Origin: RHKX01 sp046330415
GTDB lineage: Bacteria; Actinomycetota; Thermoleophilia; Solirubrobacterales; 70-9
Reading direction: 5' to 3'
Length of the DNA: 64,000 nt
Assembly (NCBI GenBank): GCA_046330415.1
Contig: JAXLSW010000008.1
Coordinates: forward strand, 1 to 64,000
Part shown: in pieces, positions 45,925 through 55,667 of the stretch
Layout: every line of letters starts with the position of its first letter
Position numbering within the stretch: position 1 is the first letter of the stretch
Program-made: the position numbers and the translations under genes
Notes under the pieces: generated by a model
Told to the model about the DNA's origin: nothing
Seen by the model: the letters and a program-made list of their open reading frames with translations, nothing else
The model's database searches: none

Positions 45925-46845
45925 TCACCAGACGGCGTCGTGGCTCTCCATGACGCCGATCCCGGATGCGAGCTCGACGCCGTCGAGCGAACCGGAGAAG
46001 GTCCCGAACGGCTGCCGGTAGCTCGACTTGAAGATGGCCTTGCTCTCCTCGCGAGCGCGCTCGGCCTCCTTCGTGAACTCGAGGCGTGAGCCGGAGCCGA
46101 ACTCGATGGCATCGAGGCCGTCGAAGATCACCGGCGCGGGCTCGGCGACCACCTGGCCGTCGATCCAGACCGCCCGCTCGCTGCCCTCCGGGAGGTCGTT
46201 GATGCCGCTCACGAGGTTCCAGCCGATCTCGCGGCCATCGGCGGTCGTTCCGATCCCCGCCGACCAGCGCCACGAGGTGTGGCGCGGGTGGTATCCCGCC
46301 GACTCGTCCTCCACCCCTCGCGCCTCCTCCCTGATCCGCTGCCCGCCGGGAAGGGTGACGTCGACGCTCACCGGCGCGATGCGCTTGCGGGTCCATGCGT
46401 AACGCTGGGTATCGCCATCAGGCGCGGGCGCCACGCACTGCTGCCAGGTGCCGGTCCCGATCGTCAGCTTGCCCTTCACCTCGCCCGAGGCGAAGCGACT
46501 CACCGCGCCGCGCTCCTCCATCCCGATCTCCAGCGGGTGGCCCCCGGAGTCCTCGTTCCACACCTCGCCGCGGCTTCCCGGCATGCGCATTCGCGTGTGC
46601 TCGTGGAGCTCGCCGCTCTCGCGGTCCAGCACCGCCCAGAACGTCTGCGCGCCGGGACCCACCTGGACGCTCGCCGCGCAGATCATCAGCCTCTCGCCGA
46701 AGGAGGAGACGTAGCGCCAGCGCTTGCGCCAGCCGCCGGCGAAGCGCAGCGGCATCTTCGCGGGAGGAAGCGGGAGCGCCGGGCGCACGCCCTCGGGCCC
46801 GCGCCAGGGAAGTTCATTCAGCGCCGCGCGCTGCTCGTCGGTCAT
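45925..46845 (-). CDS. DUF2804-like protein
   Basis: A 306-residue protein from ATG 46845, with a strong AGGAGG 5-7 nt upstream; a longer upstream frame is not protein-like. The beta-rich body has LPWRGPEGVRPALPLPPAKM, WRYVSSFGERLMICAASVQV, SAGYHPRHTSWRWSAGIG and GWNLVSGINDLPEGSERAVW, typical of DUF2804 (lipocalin-like, related to tocopherol cyclase/hydroxyneurosporene synthase folds). A lipid-related substrate is possible. It is downstream of the carboxypeptidase gene on the same strand. Confidence 0.8.
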   Translation of the reverse strand: MTDEQRAALNELPWRGPEGVRPALPLPPAKMPLRFAGGWRKRWRYVSSFGERLMICAASVQVGPGAQTFWAVLDRESGELHEHTRMRMPGSRGEVWNEDSGGHPLEIGMEERGAVSRFASGEVKGKLTIGTGTWQQCVAPAPDGDTQRYAWTRKRIAPVSVDVTLPGGQRIREEARGVEDESAGYHPRHTSWRWSAGIGTTADGREIGWNLVSGINDLPEGSERAVWIDGQVVAEPAPVIFDGLDAIEFGSGSRLEFTKEAERAREESKAIFKSSYRQPFGTFSGSLDGVELASGIGVMESHDAVW

Positions 46846-46855
46846 CTCGTCCTCC

Positions 46856-47845
46856 TCATGATCCTGCGGAGGCTCCCAGATCGAGCAACTTGGGGACCTG
46901 CTCGAGCGGGTTGGGTGCATCGAGCAGGATCACCCCGAGCTTGTGGCCGCCACGCTCGGCGGTGGTCACGTAGCAGCGGCCGGCGGCGTCCGTGTAGCCG
47001 GTCTTCAGCCCCGTGATCCCCTTGACCCCGGCGCGGATGAACGGGTTGTTGTTCCAGAGGTCGAGGAAACCGCCCTTAATCGGGAACGGCAGCCGGACGT
47101 GGTCGGTGCGGGCGATGGCGCGGATCCGCGGTTGGGAGAGGTCGGCGCGGGCGAGCAGGGCGAGGTCGCGCGGGCACGAGTAGTTGCCGCGGTCGATCAG
47201 CCCGTGCGGGCTCGTGAAGTGGCTGCACTGCAGGCCCAGCCGCTTCGCCTCGAGGTTCATCCGCTTGACGAACGCGGCGACGCTGCCGGCGTCATGCTCG
47301 GCGAGCGCTTCCGCGGCGTCGTTGCCGGAGACGAGCAGCAGTCCCTTCAGCAACGACTCCAGCCGCACCTTCTTGCCCGCCGGGAGCACCCCGACCATCG
47401 AGCCACCCGCCTTGGTCGCCGACTTCGAAATCCGCACCCGCTCGCCGGGACGGTGAGCGGTGACGATCATCCACGCCGTCAGCATCTTCGTCAGGCTCGC
47501 GATCGGCAGCTCACGGTCGGGATGCCGCTCCCAGAGGATCTCCCCGGTCCCGGTGTCGAACATCAGCCCGGCCTTCGGCGGATCCTTGAACTCGTGCTCG
47601 ACGGGCGGCGGCACGGCCTCCGGCTCGAGCCCGAAGCGGGCCGCGAGCTTCGTCGGCGGCTCCGGCGCCTGCGCCTCCGCCCGCTCAACGGCCGAATCGA
47701 ACCCGACCTCGGGGCCCGCGGCAGCCGCAACGATCCGCTGCGGCCCACCCCCATCGGGCTCCCCTTTGGGCTCGGCCGCGACCACGAGCACCACCATCAC
47801 CGCGCCAACGGCAAGCATCGCCCCGACCAGCCAGCATCTGCGCAT
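46856..47845 (-). CDS. D-alanyl-D-alanine carboxypeptidase
   Basis: A 329-residue low-molecular-weight penicillin-binding protein. An N-terminal hydrophobic anchor/signal (~5-24) is followed by a ~70-residue Pro/Glu linker and the catalytic domain: SLTK (Ser117, Lys120), SGN (173-175) and KTG (GLKTGYTD, ~290). It trims the terminal D-Ala from peptidoglycan outside the membrane. The start ATG 47845 lies at the centre of a 24-bp perfect palindrome, which may control translation or transcription. Confidence 0.92.
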   Translation of the reverse strand: MRRCWLVGAMLAVGAVMVVLVVAAEPKGEPDGGGPQRIVAAAAGPEVGFDSAVERAEAQAPEPPTKLAARFGLEPEAVPPPVEHEFKDPPKAGLMFDTGTGEILWERHPDRELPIASLTKMLTAWMIVTAHRPGERVRISKSATKAGGSMVGVLPAGKKVRLESLLKGLLLVSGNDAAEALAEHDAGSVAAFVKRMNLEAKRLGLQCSHFTSPHGLIDRGNYSCPRDLALLARADLSQPRIRAIARTDHVRLPFPIKGGFLDLWNNNPFIRAGVKGITGLKTGYTDAAGRCYVTTAERGGHKLGVILLDAPNPLEQVPKLLDLGASAGS

Positions 47846-47856
47846 GCGCAGATGCT
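47833..47856. promoter_or_regulatory. 24-bp perfect palindrome centred on a start codon
   Basis: AGCATCTGCGCA followed by its exact reverse complement. Position 47845, the first base of the carboxypeptidase ATG on the minus strand, is next to the dyad axis. As RNA it would fold into a 10-bp or longer hairpin that hides the start codon; as DNA it could be an operator. Confidence 0.65.
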
Positions 47857-47876
47857 CCCGAACCGATCAGCGGCAA

Positions 47877-47975
47877 GGGGCGGCGACGCGGGGTGGCGTC
47901 CCCGCCGAACTCAGGAGCAAGGCGGCGAAGCCGCCCTGCGACGAGGCGAGGATGCATACCCCGCGTCGCCGCCCC
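47877..47975 (-). repeat. Hairpin element, copy 1
   Basis: About 99 nt. The outer 18-nt arms (GGGGCGGCGACGCGGGGT and its complement) are perfect; the pairing continues inward through GCGTCC/GGATGC, with an inner GGCGGC-gaa-GCCGCC hairpin. It starts 14 nt after the stop of the beta-helix gene (minus strand). Copy 2 lies at 50447-50542, also just after a stop codon. Confidence 0.75.
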
Positions 47976-47988
47976 CCATGTCAGAACC

Positions 47989-50355
47989 TCAGCGCTTGCG
48001 CTTCCGCTTCACCTTGAAGCTGTCACCGGCCGCCGTCGCATCGACGTTCCCCGCGGCATCGGTCGCGAAGACCGCGAAGCTGTGCTTGCCGCGCTTCAGC
48101 CGCTTCAGCGTCAGCGGCGAGCTGCATGGCTTCGCGCTTCCCTTGTCGATCGTGCAGGTGAAGGTCGCGCCCGCCTCGTCGGCGCTGAAGACGTACGTCG
48201 CCCTCTTCTTCTTGATCTTGTCCTTGGGAGCCTTGGTGATCACGGTCTCGGGCGGGTCGGTGTCGCCCGCGGGAGGCGGGGGGAGCGGCTCCGCGACAGT
48301 CGCGACGGCGGAGAGCTCAGACGTTCCGGCGCCCGTTGTGGCCGTCGCCACCAGTCGCTGCCCGATCGGGAGCGCCGCGTAGCTCGCCGTCCAGCTGCCG
48401 TCCGCCCCTGCGGTCGCCTCGGTGACGAAGGCCTGGACCTCACCGGTGTCGGCGGTGGCCTTGGAGAAGATCCGGACGACCGCGTTCGGCGTCGCGCTCC
48501 CGGTGGCGCTCGCAGCGAGAGCGGTGGTGATCGCCGGTGCCTGGATCCCGAGGTTGGGTCCGTCGGCGACGTTTCCGGCTCCATCCTCTCCGAGGTCTAT
48601 GAACAACCCGTCGTTGTCGCTGCCGACGTTCCTGAGGATCTGGTCGCCGGTGCTCGTGACCACCGGCGACTGGTTCACCACCCGGATCGCGGCGGCGGGC
48701 ACGACCGCGGTTCCCTGAGTCGTGTTGACGATCTCGTTCTCGCTCGCGGCGGTCGTCCCGCCGATCACGTTGTCGTCAGCGTCGCCGCCCAACTGGATGC
48801 CCACGAGCTGCGATCCGGGCGCCCCGCCTGTGCCCTCACCAATCGTGTTCCCGACGACCTCGTTGCCGTCGCCGACGACGTTGATGCCGATCGTGTTGAT
48901 GGCTGGGGTCGTGCTCGTCAGGTTCGTGATCACGTTGCCGTCGCCGGCCCCGGTTCCGCCGATCGTGTTCCCGTTGCCGTTGACGCTGATGCCGAACCGC
49001 CCGGAGGGGAGCGCGGAGCCGCCGGCGCTCTCGCCGATCACGTTGCCGGTGACCGAGTAGCCGTCCCCTGAGGTGCTGACGAGCTGGATCGCGGGCTGAT
49101 TGGTCCCGCTGGCCACGAAGTTGTCGCTGATCTCGCCGTCGCCGTTGACCGAGATGGCCCCGGAGCCGGTTCCGGAGCCGTCGAAGGAGTTGTGGCTGAT
49201 GGTGAGGTCGTTGGAGCTGAAACCGCTGCCGATCCCATTCGCGCCGATCACGTTCGCCGCGTCGGCGCTCGCGCCGCCGATGGTGACGCCGTCGGCGTCG
49301 CCGACGTTGACCGCGGAGTTGTTGGGTGCGATGTCGGGGCCGATCTCGTTGCCGTCGATCGTCGCACCGGCGGCGGGAATCTCCACTCCGCCGTCCCCGC
49401 CCAGGTCGATCGCGCTCCCGGCCGCAGCGCCACCCGCGCCGGTTCTCCCCGCGCCGGCGATCAGGTTGCAGAAGCCGTCGCATTCCGGGGTGGCGGAGAA
49501 ACTCGAGGCGAGGCCGATCTTGGTGTTGGTCGCCTGGTTGTCGGGGTTGGGGGTGGAGTTCCCCGTGATCTCGATCGCATCTCCGTTGGCGGCGCTCCCC
49601 TCCCCCGTCCGCGCGAACGTGCCGTCGGGCTTGATCCCGAACCAGTTCCCCCGGATCTGGGTACCGTCGGCGCCGAGCACGTCGACGCCGGTCCCCTGCC
49701 GGGCGAAGAGGTTCCGCTCACCCCGGGTCGAGCCGCCGATCTGCGCGCCGTCGACATCCTCGAGCAAGATGGCCGTATCGGGCGGGGACTGCACGGCGCC
49801 GGTGGGGTCGAGGCCGAACCAGCTTCCATTGAGAACGAAGTCCGGTGCCCCCGGGCTGGTGCCGGTGACGTGGATGACGTCGATCGCGGTGCCGGCCCCG
49901 CTGAAGGCCAGGCCGCGGATGTTCACCTCACCGTCGGAGTTGATGCCGATCTGCGTGTTCAGCCTCAGGCAGGGGGTCGCGGGCAGGTCAGGCGCGGGCT
50001 GGCAGTCGTCTCCGTTGATGATGAGGGCGTGGGTGATCGTCGGGAGCGTGCCGCCGATCACGCGATTGCTCGCAAGGTCGAATTCGACATCGTCCGGGTC
50101 GCTCGGAGATGCCGTCGACTGGAAGACGATCGTGTCGCTCGCGGTCGTGGAGTTCGCCTCCTCGATCGCGGCCCGCAGCCCGCAATCCGTATCCGCGGTG
50201 GCGTCGGTGTCGCAGGACCCGTCGATCGTCACGTCGGAGCCGGTGCCGATCGAGTTGACGGAGAACGTGGCCGCCTGTGCCCCTACGGGAAGCGCGAGGA
50301 AAGCGACGACGGCAGCAGCAAGGAGGCCATGGCGCGGCCCAACGGTGGATCTCAT
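47989..50355 (-). CDS. Secreted CSLREA-type beta-helix protein
   Basis: A 788-residue exported protein. Signal peptide to ~residue 27 (LLAAAVVAFLALPVGAQA). A CSLREA-like motif (CGLRAAIEEAN) lies near residue 57, then a long right-handed beta-helix built of NxIGG/GNxIG turns (GNTIGGTGAGDGNVI, GNEVVGNTIGEG). The C-terminal ~90 residues form an Ig-like module (DPPETVITKAPKDKIKKK, CTIDKGSAKPC) and end in a basic tail. Such proteins are surface or secreted; ligand unknown. Copies of the hairpin element flank the gene. Confidence 0.85.
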   Translation of the reverse strand: MRSTVGPRHGLLAAAVVAFLALPVGAQAATFSVNSIGTGSDVTIDGSCDTDATADTDCGLRAAIEEANSTTASDTIVFQSTASPSDPDDVEFDLASNRVIGGTLPTITHALIINGDDCQPAPDLPATPCLRLNTQIGINSDGEVNIRGLAFSGAGTAIDVIHVTGTSPGAPDFVLNGSWFGLDPTGAVQSPPDTAILLEDVDGAQIGGSTRGERNLFARQGTGVDVLGADGTQIRGNWFGIKPDGTFARTGEGSAANGDAIEITGNSTPNPDNQATNTKIGLASSFSATPECDGFCNLIAGAGRTGAGGAAAGSAIDLGGDGGVEIPAAGATIDGNEIGPDIAPNNSAVNVGDADGVTIGGASADAANVIGANGIGSGFSSNDLTISHNSFDGSGTGSGAISVNGDGEISDNFVASGTNQPAIQLVSTSGDGYSVTGNVIGESAGGSALPSGRFGISVNGNGNTIGGTGAGDGNVITNLTSTTPAINTIGINVVGDGNEVVGNTIGEGTGGAPGSQLVGIQLGGDADDNVIGGTTAASENEIVNTTQGTAVVPAAAIRVVNQSPVVTSTGDQILRNVGSDNDGLFIDLGEDGAGNVADGPNLGIQAPAITTALAASATGSATPNAVVRIFSKATADTGEVQAFVTEATAGADGSWTASYAALPIGQRLVATATTGAGTSELSAVATVAEPLPPPPAGDTDPPETVITKAPKDKIKKKRATYVFSADEAGATFTCTIDKGSAKPCSSPLTLKRLKRGKHSFAVFATDAAGNVDATAAGDSFKVKRKRKR

Positions 50356-50446
50356 ACCGCCGAACGTAGAGACGCGACTCCCTCACCGGTATAGGTGGAA
50401 ACACCCGATCGGCGGATGGGTCCGCGCCAGAACCGGCACACCGCAA

Positions 50447-50542
50447 GGGGCGGTGACGTGGGGTGCGTCCCCGCCGAACTCAGGAGCAAGGCGGCGAAGC
50501 CGCCCTGCGACGAGGCGGGGATGCACCCCACGGCGCCGCCCC
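50447..50542 (-). repeat. Hairpin element, copy 2
   Basis: About 96 nt, 20 nt after the biotin carboxylase stop (minus strand). The inner ~50 nt match copy 1 almost exactly. The outer stem keeps pairing where the sequence differs: CGCGGGG/CCCCGCG in copy 1 becomes CGTGGGG/CCCCACG here. It has the same orientation relative to the upstream gene as copy 1. Confidence 0.75.
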
Positions 50543-50561
50543 GCCGCTGAAGCGCTGGCCG

Positions 50562-52322
50562 CTACTCGATGGTGGCGATCGGATCGCCGGCGTTGATCGC
50601 CGCCCCGACCTCGGCCGTCAGCTTCGAGATCTTCCCCGCCTTGTGAGCGGTGATCTCGTTCTCCATCTTCATCGCCTCGATGACGACGATGAGCTGGCCC
50701 TCCTCGACCTCGTCCCCCTCCTTGACCTCGACCTTGAAGATCGAACCCTGCAGCGGCGCGACGACGTCGTTGCCGGAGGCCGTGGCCGAGCCGCCGGACT
50801 TGCGCTCGCGCTTGGCCGGCCGCTTCCCGGCCGGAGCGGCGGCACCGCCGCCACCGCCAAGCGCCGCGCCGATCACCTTGACGGGATAGAGGCGGCCGCC
50901 AACCTCGACCTTGTACTCACGCTCGGTCAGCTCGGCGCCGTCCTCGCCCTCGACGGGCGCGGGATCGCCGGTCGGGAGGGCCTTGATCCACTCGGGATCC
51001 TCGAGCAGGTCGCGGCAGGTCTCGCCCTTCGCCCACTGCTCGGTGGCCATGATCGTCTCGTGGAAGGGGATCAGGGTCGTCAGGCCCTCGATCTTGTACT
51101 CGCCGAGCGCGCGGATCATGCGGCGCGTGGCCTTCTCGCGGTCGACGTCCCAGGTGATGAGCTTGGCGACCATCGGGTCGTAGAGCGGGGTGACCTCGCC
51201 GCCGGCCTCGAGGCCGGAGTCGACGCGGACGCCGGGGCCGGAGGGCTCCAGGTAGGCGCCGATCTTGCCTGGCGCGGGAGCGAACTTCTTGTGTGCCGCC
51301 TCGGCGTTGATGCGGCACTCGATGGCCCAGCCGCGCATCTCCACCTCGTCCTGGGAGATCGAGAGCGGCTCGCCGGCGGCGATCCGGACCTGCTCGCGGA
51401 CGATGTCGATGCCGGTGACCATCTCGGTCACGCAGTGCTCGACCTGGACGCGAGTGTTCATCTCCAGGAAGAAGTACTCCTCGCCGAGCTGCATGCCCTC
51501 GATCGTCCCGGCACCGCGGTAGTCGACCGCGATGGCCGCGTCGGTGGCGATCTTGCCGATCCGCTCGCGCATCTCCTCGTCGACGTGCGGAGCGGGCGCT
51601 TCCTCGATCAGCTTCTGGTGGCGGCGCTGGATGGAGCAGTCGCGCTCGCCGAGGTGGATCGTGTTGCCGTGGGAGTCGGAGAGGACCTGAACCTCGACGT
51701 GACGTGGGTCCTCGAGGTAACGCTCGAGGTAGACGGTCGCGTCGCCGAAGAACTTCTCGCCCTCGCGGGCGGCGCCCTCGAAGGCGCCCTCGAGATCGTC
51801 AGCGGTCAGCGCGACCCGGAAGCCCTTGCCGCCGCCACCACCGGCCGCCTTGCAGGCGATCGGGAAGCCGATCTCCTCGGCGAGCTTCTTGGCATCAGCG
51901 ACTGTCTCCGAGGGCTCGGTCGCCCCGGGGACGATCGGTACGCCGGCCGCCTGCATGATCTCGCGGGCGCGGGTCTTCGAACCCATCGCGTCGATCGCAT
52001 CGGGCGGCGGGCCGATCCAGGTGATGTCGGTCTCGCCGATTGCCCGTGCGAAGGGGGCGTTCTCGGCGAGGAACCCATAGCCGGGATGGATGGCGCTGGT
52101 CCCCGACTCCGCCGCCACCTCGAGGATCTTCTCGATGTTCAGGTAGCTCTCGGCGGGAACCGCGGGACCGAGCAGATACGCCTCGTCCGCCTCGCGGACA
52201 TGGCGGGCGTCGCGGTCCGCCTCGGAGTAGACGGCGACTGCGCCGATGCCCATCTCCTTGAGGCTGCGGATGACACGGACAGCGATTTCGCCCCGGTTGG
52301 CGATGAGGACCTTCTCAAACAC
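50562..52322 (-). CDS. accA3: Acyl-CoA carboxylase biotin carboxylase/BCCP subunit
   Basis: A 586-residue single-chain protein from GTG 52322, 8 nt after a TACACT box. The biotin carboxylase part has VLIANRGEIAVRVIRSLKE, GGGGGKGFRVA (ATP loop), EDPRHVEVQVLSD, EMNTRVQVEH and the MRGWAIECRINAE segment. A Gly/Ala linker leads to a C-terminal biotinyl domain with EAMKMENEI (biotin-Lys ~550). It loads CO2 on biotin for acetyl/propionyl-CoA carboxylases; carboxyltransferase genes must lie elsewhere. The gene symbol is by analogy with other actinobacteria. Confidence 0.92.
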   Translation of the reverse strand: MFEKVLIANRGEIAVRVIRSLKEMGIGAVAVYSEADRDARHVREADEAYLLGPAVPAESYLNIEKILEVAAESGTSAIHPGYGFLAENAPFARAIGETDITWIGPPPDAIDAMGSKTRAREIMQAAGVPIVPGATEPSETVADAKKLAEEIGFPIACKAAGGGGGKGFRVALTADDLEGAFEGAAREGEKFFGDATVYLERYLEDPRHVEVQVLSDSHGNTIHLGERDCSIQRRHQKLIEEAPAPHVDEEMRERIGKIATDAAIAVDYRGAGTIEGMQLGEEYFFLEMNTRVQVEHCVTEMVTGIDIVREQVRIAAGEPLSISQDEVEMRGWAIECRINAEAAHKKFAPAPGKIGAYLEPSGPGVRVDSGLEAGGEVTPLYDPMVAKLITWDVDREKATRRMIRALGEYKIEGLTTLIPFHETIMATEQWAKGETCRDLLEDPEWIKALPTGDPAPVEGEDGAELTEREYKVEVGGRLYPVKVIGAALGGGGGAAAPAGKRPAKRERKSGGSATASGNDVVAPLQGSIFKVEVKEGDEVEEGQLIVVIEAMKMENEITAHKAGKISKLTAEVGAAINAGDPIATIE

Positions 52323-52417
52323 GGCGGCGGAGTGTATCCGTGTGGGTGCGGGCTGACTTTCCGCGTTCCCAAGCGAGACGGCAGGGCGCGACGACCCCCA
52401 TTCCCACCGCCGGAGGG

Positions 52418-53056
52418 TCAGGAAGCCGGAGCGGAAGCGGCCGGCTCCAGCACCTCGCCGCCGCGCTCCTTCGGGATCAGCATCCAGGCGGCGATCCCGA
52501 AGCAGATCGCCCCGATCAGGGTTCCCCAAGCGGCGACGGTCATGCTCAGCGCCTCGTCGGTCGAGGGTGAGACGAACGAGGCGACAGCCGAGAAGGCGAA
52601 GGCGATCGACCCGAGCATGTTCAGCCAGGCGATCCGGCGTGCGTTGACGCCCTGACGGCGCACCGCGACGCACGCCATCGCGCTGCAGACGAGGAAGCAG
52701 ACCGAGCCCACCGCGTTCGGGATCCAGACGAGGAAGTCCACCGAGTGGGTCTCCAGGCGCGTGTCCAGCGCCGCGAAGGTGTTCATGTTGAACATGATCG
52801 TGCCGGCGAGCTGGACCGCGGCGCTGCCGATGTCGAGCGGATCGCCCTCGGAGGTGCGCAGCTGCTCAGCGGCGGCCGAGGTGAAGAAGACCGATCCGGC
52901 GAAGATCACGGCGGAGGCACCGACGAGGCTGAACTCCTGCGCGCCCGGCAGGGTGCCGAGCCCGAACAACGTCGCGCCGAGCAGGAACAGCTGCCCGATC
53001 CGGCGGGTTGCCGTCCGGTTGTCGGACTCCGCCCGAAATGCTGCGCCCGCACTCAC
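52418..53056 (-). CDS. YrhK-like membrane protein
   Basis: A 212-residue protein from GTG 53056 with about six helices. RIGQLFLLGATLFGLGTLPG and SAVIFAGSVFFTSAAAEQLR match the YrhK-domain pattern, which appears twice in diverged form. Short loops and no catalytic residues. Function unknown. It follows the DUF4235 gene on the same strand with a 92-nt gap. Confidence 0.7.
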   Translation of the reverse strand: MSAGAAFRAESDNRTATRRIGQLFLLGATLFGLGTLPGAQEFSLVGASAVIFAGSVFFTSAAAEQLRTSEGDPLDIGSAAVQLAGTIMFNMNTFAALDTRLETHSVDFLVWIPNAVGSVCFLVCSAMACVAVRRQGVNARRIAWLNMLGSIAFAFSAVASFVSPSTDEALSMTVAAWGTLIGAICFGIAAWMLIPKERGGEVLEPAASAPAS

Positions 53057-53148
53057 GAACGGGGATTCTTATCCAGGACGCGTCACCGCGCACACCTGCA
53101 CGCACCCGGACGGGAGTGCAGCGCCCGGCCCGCCCCTCCGATCCCAGG

Positions 53149-53418
53149 TCAGCCTGCGGGATCGTCGCCCGGCCAGTACCCCGTGGCGCGCTCGAAGCCC
53201 TTGGCCCCGCCACGGCGAATGAGCGCCTGCACCACCTTGACGACCGCTCCGGCCACCGCCGCCGAGGCGATCACCTCGGGCCAACTCGCGTCACGATCGT
53301 CGGGGTCGCGGGGATCGTCGTCGGCGATCGCTCCCCAGATCCGCTCGAACACCTTCTTGCTGATCACCCCGGCCAGCAGGCCGATGACGATCGCGAAGGG
53401 CTTGTAGATGAACTTCAT
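53149..53418 (-). CDS. DUF4235 protein
   Basis: An 89-residue membrane-associated protein: MKFIYKPFAIVIGLLAGVIS, KKVFERIWGAIADDD, then WPEVIASAAVAGAVVKVVQ and RGGAKGFERATGYWPGD. This is the DUF4235 pattern of two short amphipathic/hydrophobic helices. It lies 12 nt after purA on the same strand and may share its transcript. Function unknown. Confidence 0.82.
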   Translation of the reverse strand: MKFIYKPFAIVIGLLAGVISKKVFERIWGAIADDDPRDPDDRDASWPEVIASAAVAGAVVKVVQALIRRGGAKGFERATGYWPGDDPAG

Positions 53419-53430
53419 GCGCGTCTCCTG

Positions 53431-54738
<1,308 letters not shown>

Positions 54739-54758
54739 AGGCCGAGGATTATGGAGGG

Positions 54759-55667
54759 TCAGGCCGGAGCGTCCGGCGCCGGGGGGATCACGAGGCCTCG
54801 CCGCTCGCGCCAGTCGTCGCCGAAGACCGGCTTCTCGTGATCGCACATCTGCAGCAGCCGGGAGACCGTGCGCTCCCCGATCTGCTCCTTGAGCTCGTCC
54901 GTCTCCATGTTCGTGGTGACGACGATCGAGCGCCGCTCCTCGTAGCGCCGGTCGACGATCGCATAGAGCTGCTCGAGCACCCAGTCCGTTCGCTTCTCCG
55001 CCCCGAGGTCGTCGACGTGGAGCAGGTCGACCGAGGTCAGGCGGTCGAAGAACGCGAGGTAGCCCTCCTCGTTGGAGTCGGCGTCGTAGGTGCGGCGGAT
55101 CCGCGCCAGCAGGCGCGGCATCGAGTAGATCGCGACGCTGTGGCCGGCTTCGAGGGCGGTGCTGGAGATCAGCATCGCCAGTGACGTCTTGCCGGTTCCG
55201 GCATTTCCCTGGAGCCAGACGCCGTTGCCCTCGGCGAGCTCCTCGTCGATGTTCTCGCAGAAGTCGCGGATCTCACGCACTACCGCGGCTGTTCCCGGGT
55301 CGGCCGCCATGTTGGAGATCGGGGGGCGGTCGAAGGAGACGCCGCGATACCGATCGGGGATCGTGCTCTGCATCCCGCGCGTCCGCGCCCGGCGGATCTT
55401 GCGCTTGCGGCACTCGCAGGGGACGGCCTCGTCGTCGTCGCCGATGATCCAGCCGGAGCCGTCGCAAACGCCGACCGCGCAGACCGCGCTCGCCCGCACC
55501 TCCTCCTCGCGGCCTCGGCGCCCCGGACCGCCGCCGTCGCCGAGGACGCTCAGCGTGTCGTGCGAGAAGGGCATGCCGAGGGGATCGGTGCCGCCGGATC
55601 CCTGGGAGCCGTCGGGCTCGCCCGGCACCCGGAGGCCGCCGAGCGGCCCGCGCTCGTCTTCGCTCAC
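54759..55667 (-). CDS. DnaC-like helicase loader ATPase
   Basis: A 302-residue AAA+ protein. After an acidic N-terminal region comes a zinc-finger-like CAVGVCDGSGW ... CECRKRK, typical of DnaC/DnaI-type loaders. The ATPase core has WLQGNAGTGKTSLAM (Walker A), LLHVDDLGAEK (Walker B) and TTNMETDEL (sensor 1), then a RxxSRLLQMC end. It starts 4 nt inside the end of dnaB, so it is coupled to the helicase it would load onto DNA. Confidence 0.88.
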   Translation of the reverse strand: MSEDERGPLGGLRVPGEPDGSQGSGGTDPLGMPFSHDTLSVLGDGGGPGRRGREEEVRASAVCAVGVCDGSGWIIGDDDEAVPCECRKRKIRRARTRGMQSTIPDRYRGVSFDRPPISNMAADPGTAAVVREIRDFCENIDEELAEGNGVWLQGNAGTGKTSLAMLISSTALEAGHSVAIYSMPRLLARIRRTYDADSNEEGYLAFFDRLTSVDLLHVDDLGAEKRTDWVLEQLYAIVDRRYEERRSIVVTTNMETDELKEQIGERTVSRLLQMCDHEKPVFGDDWRERRGLVIPPAPDAPA

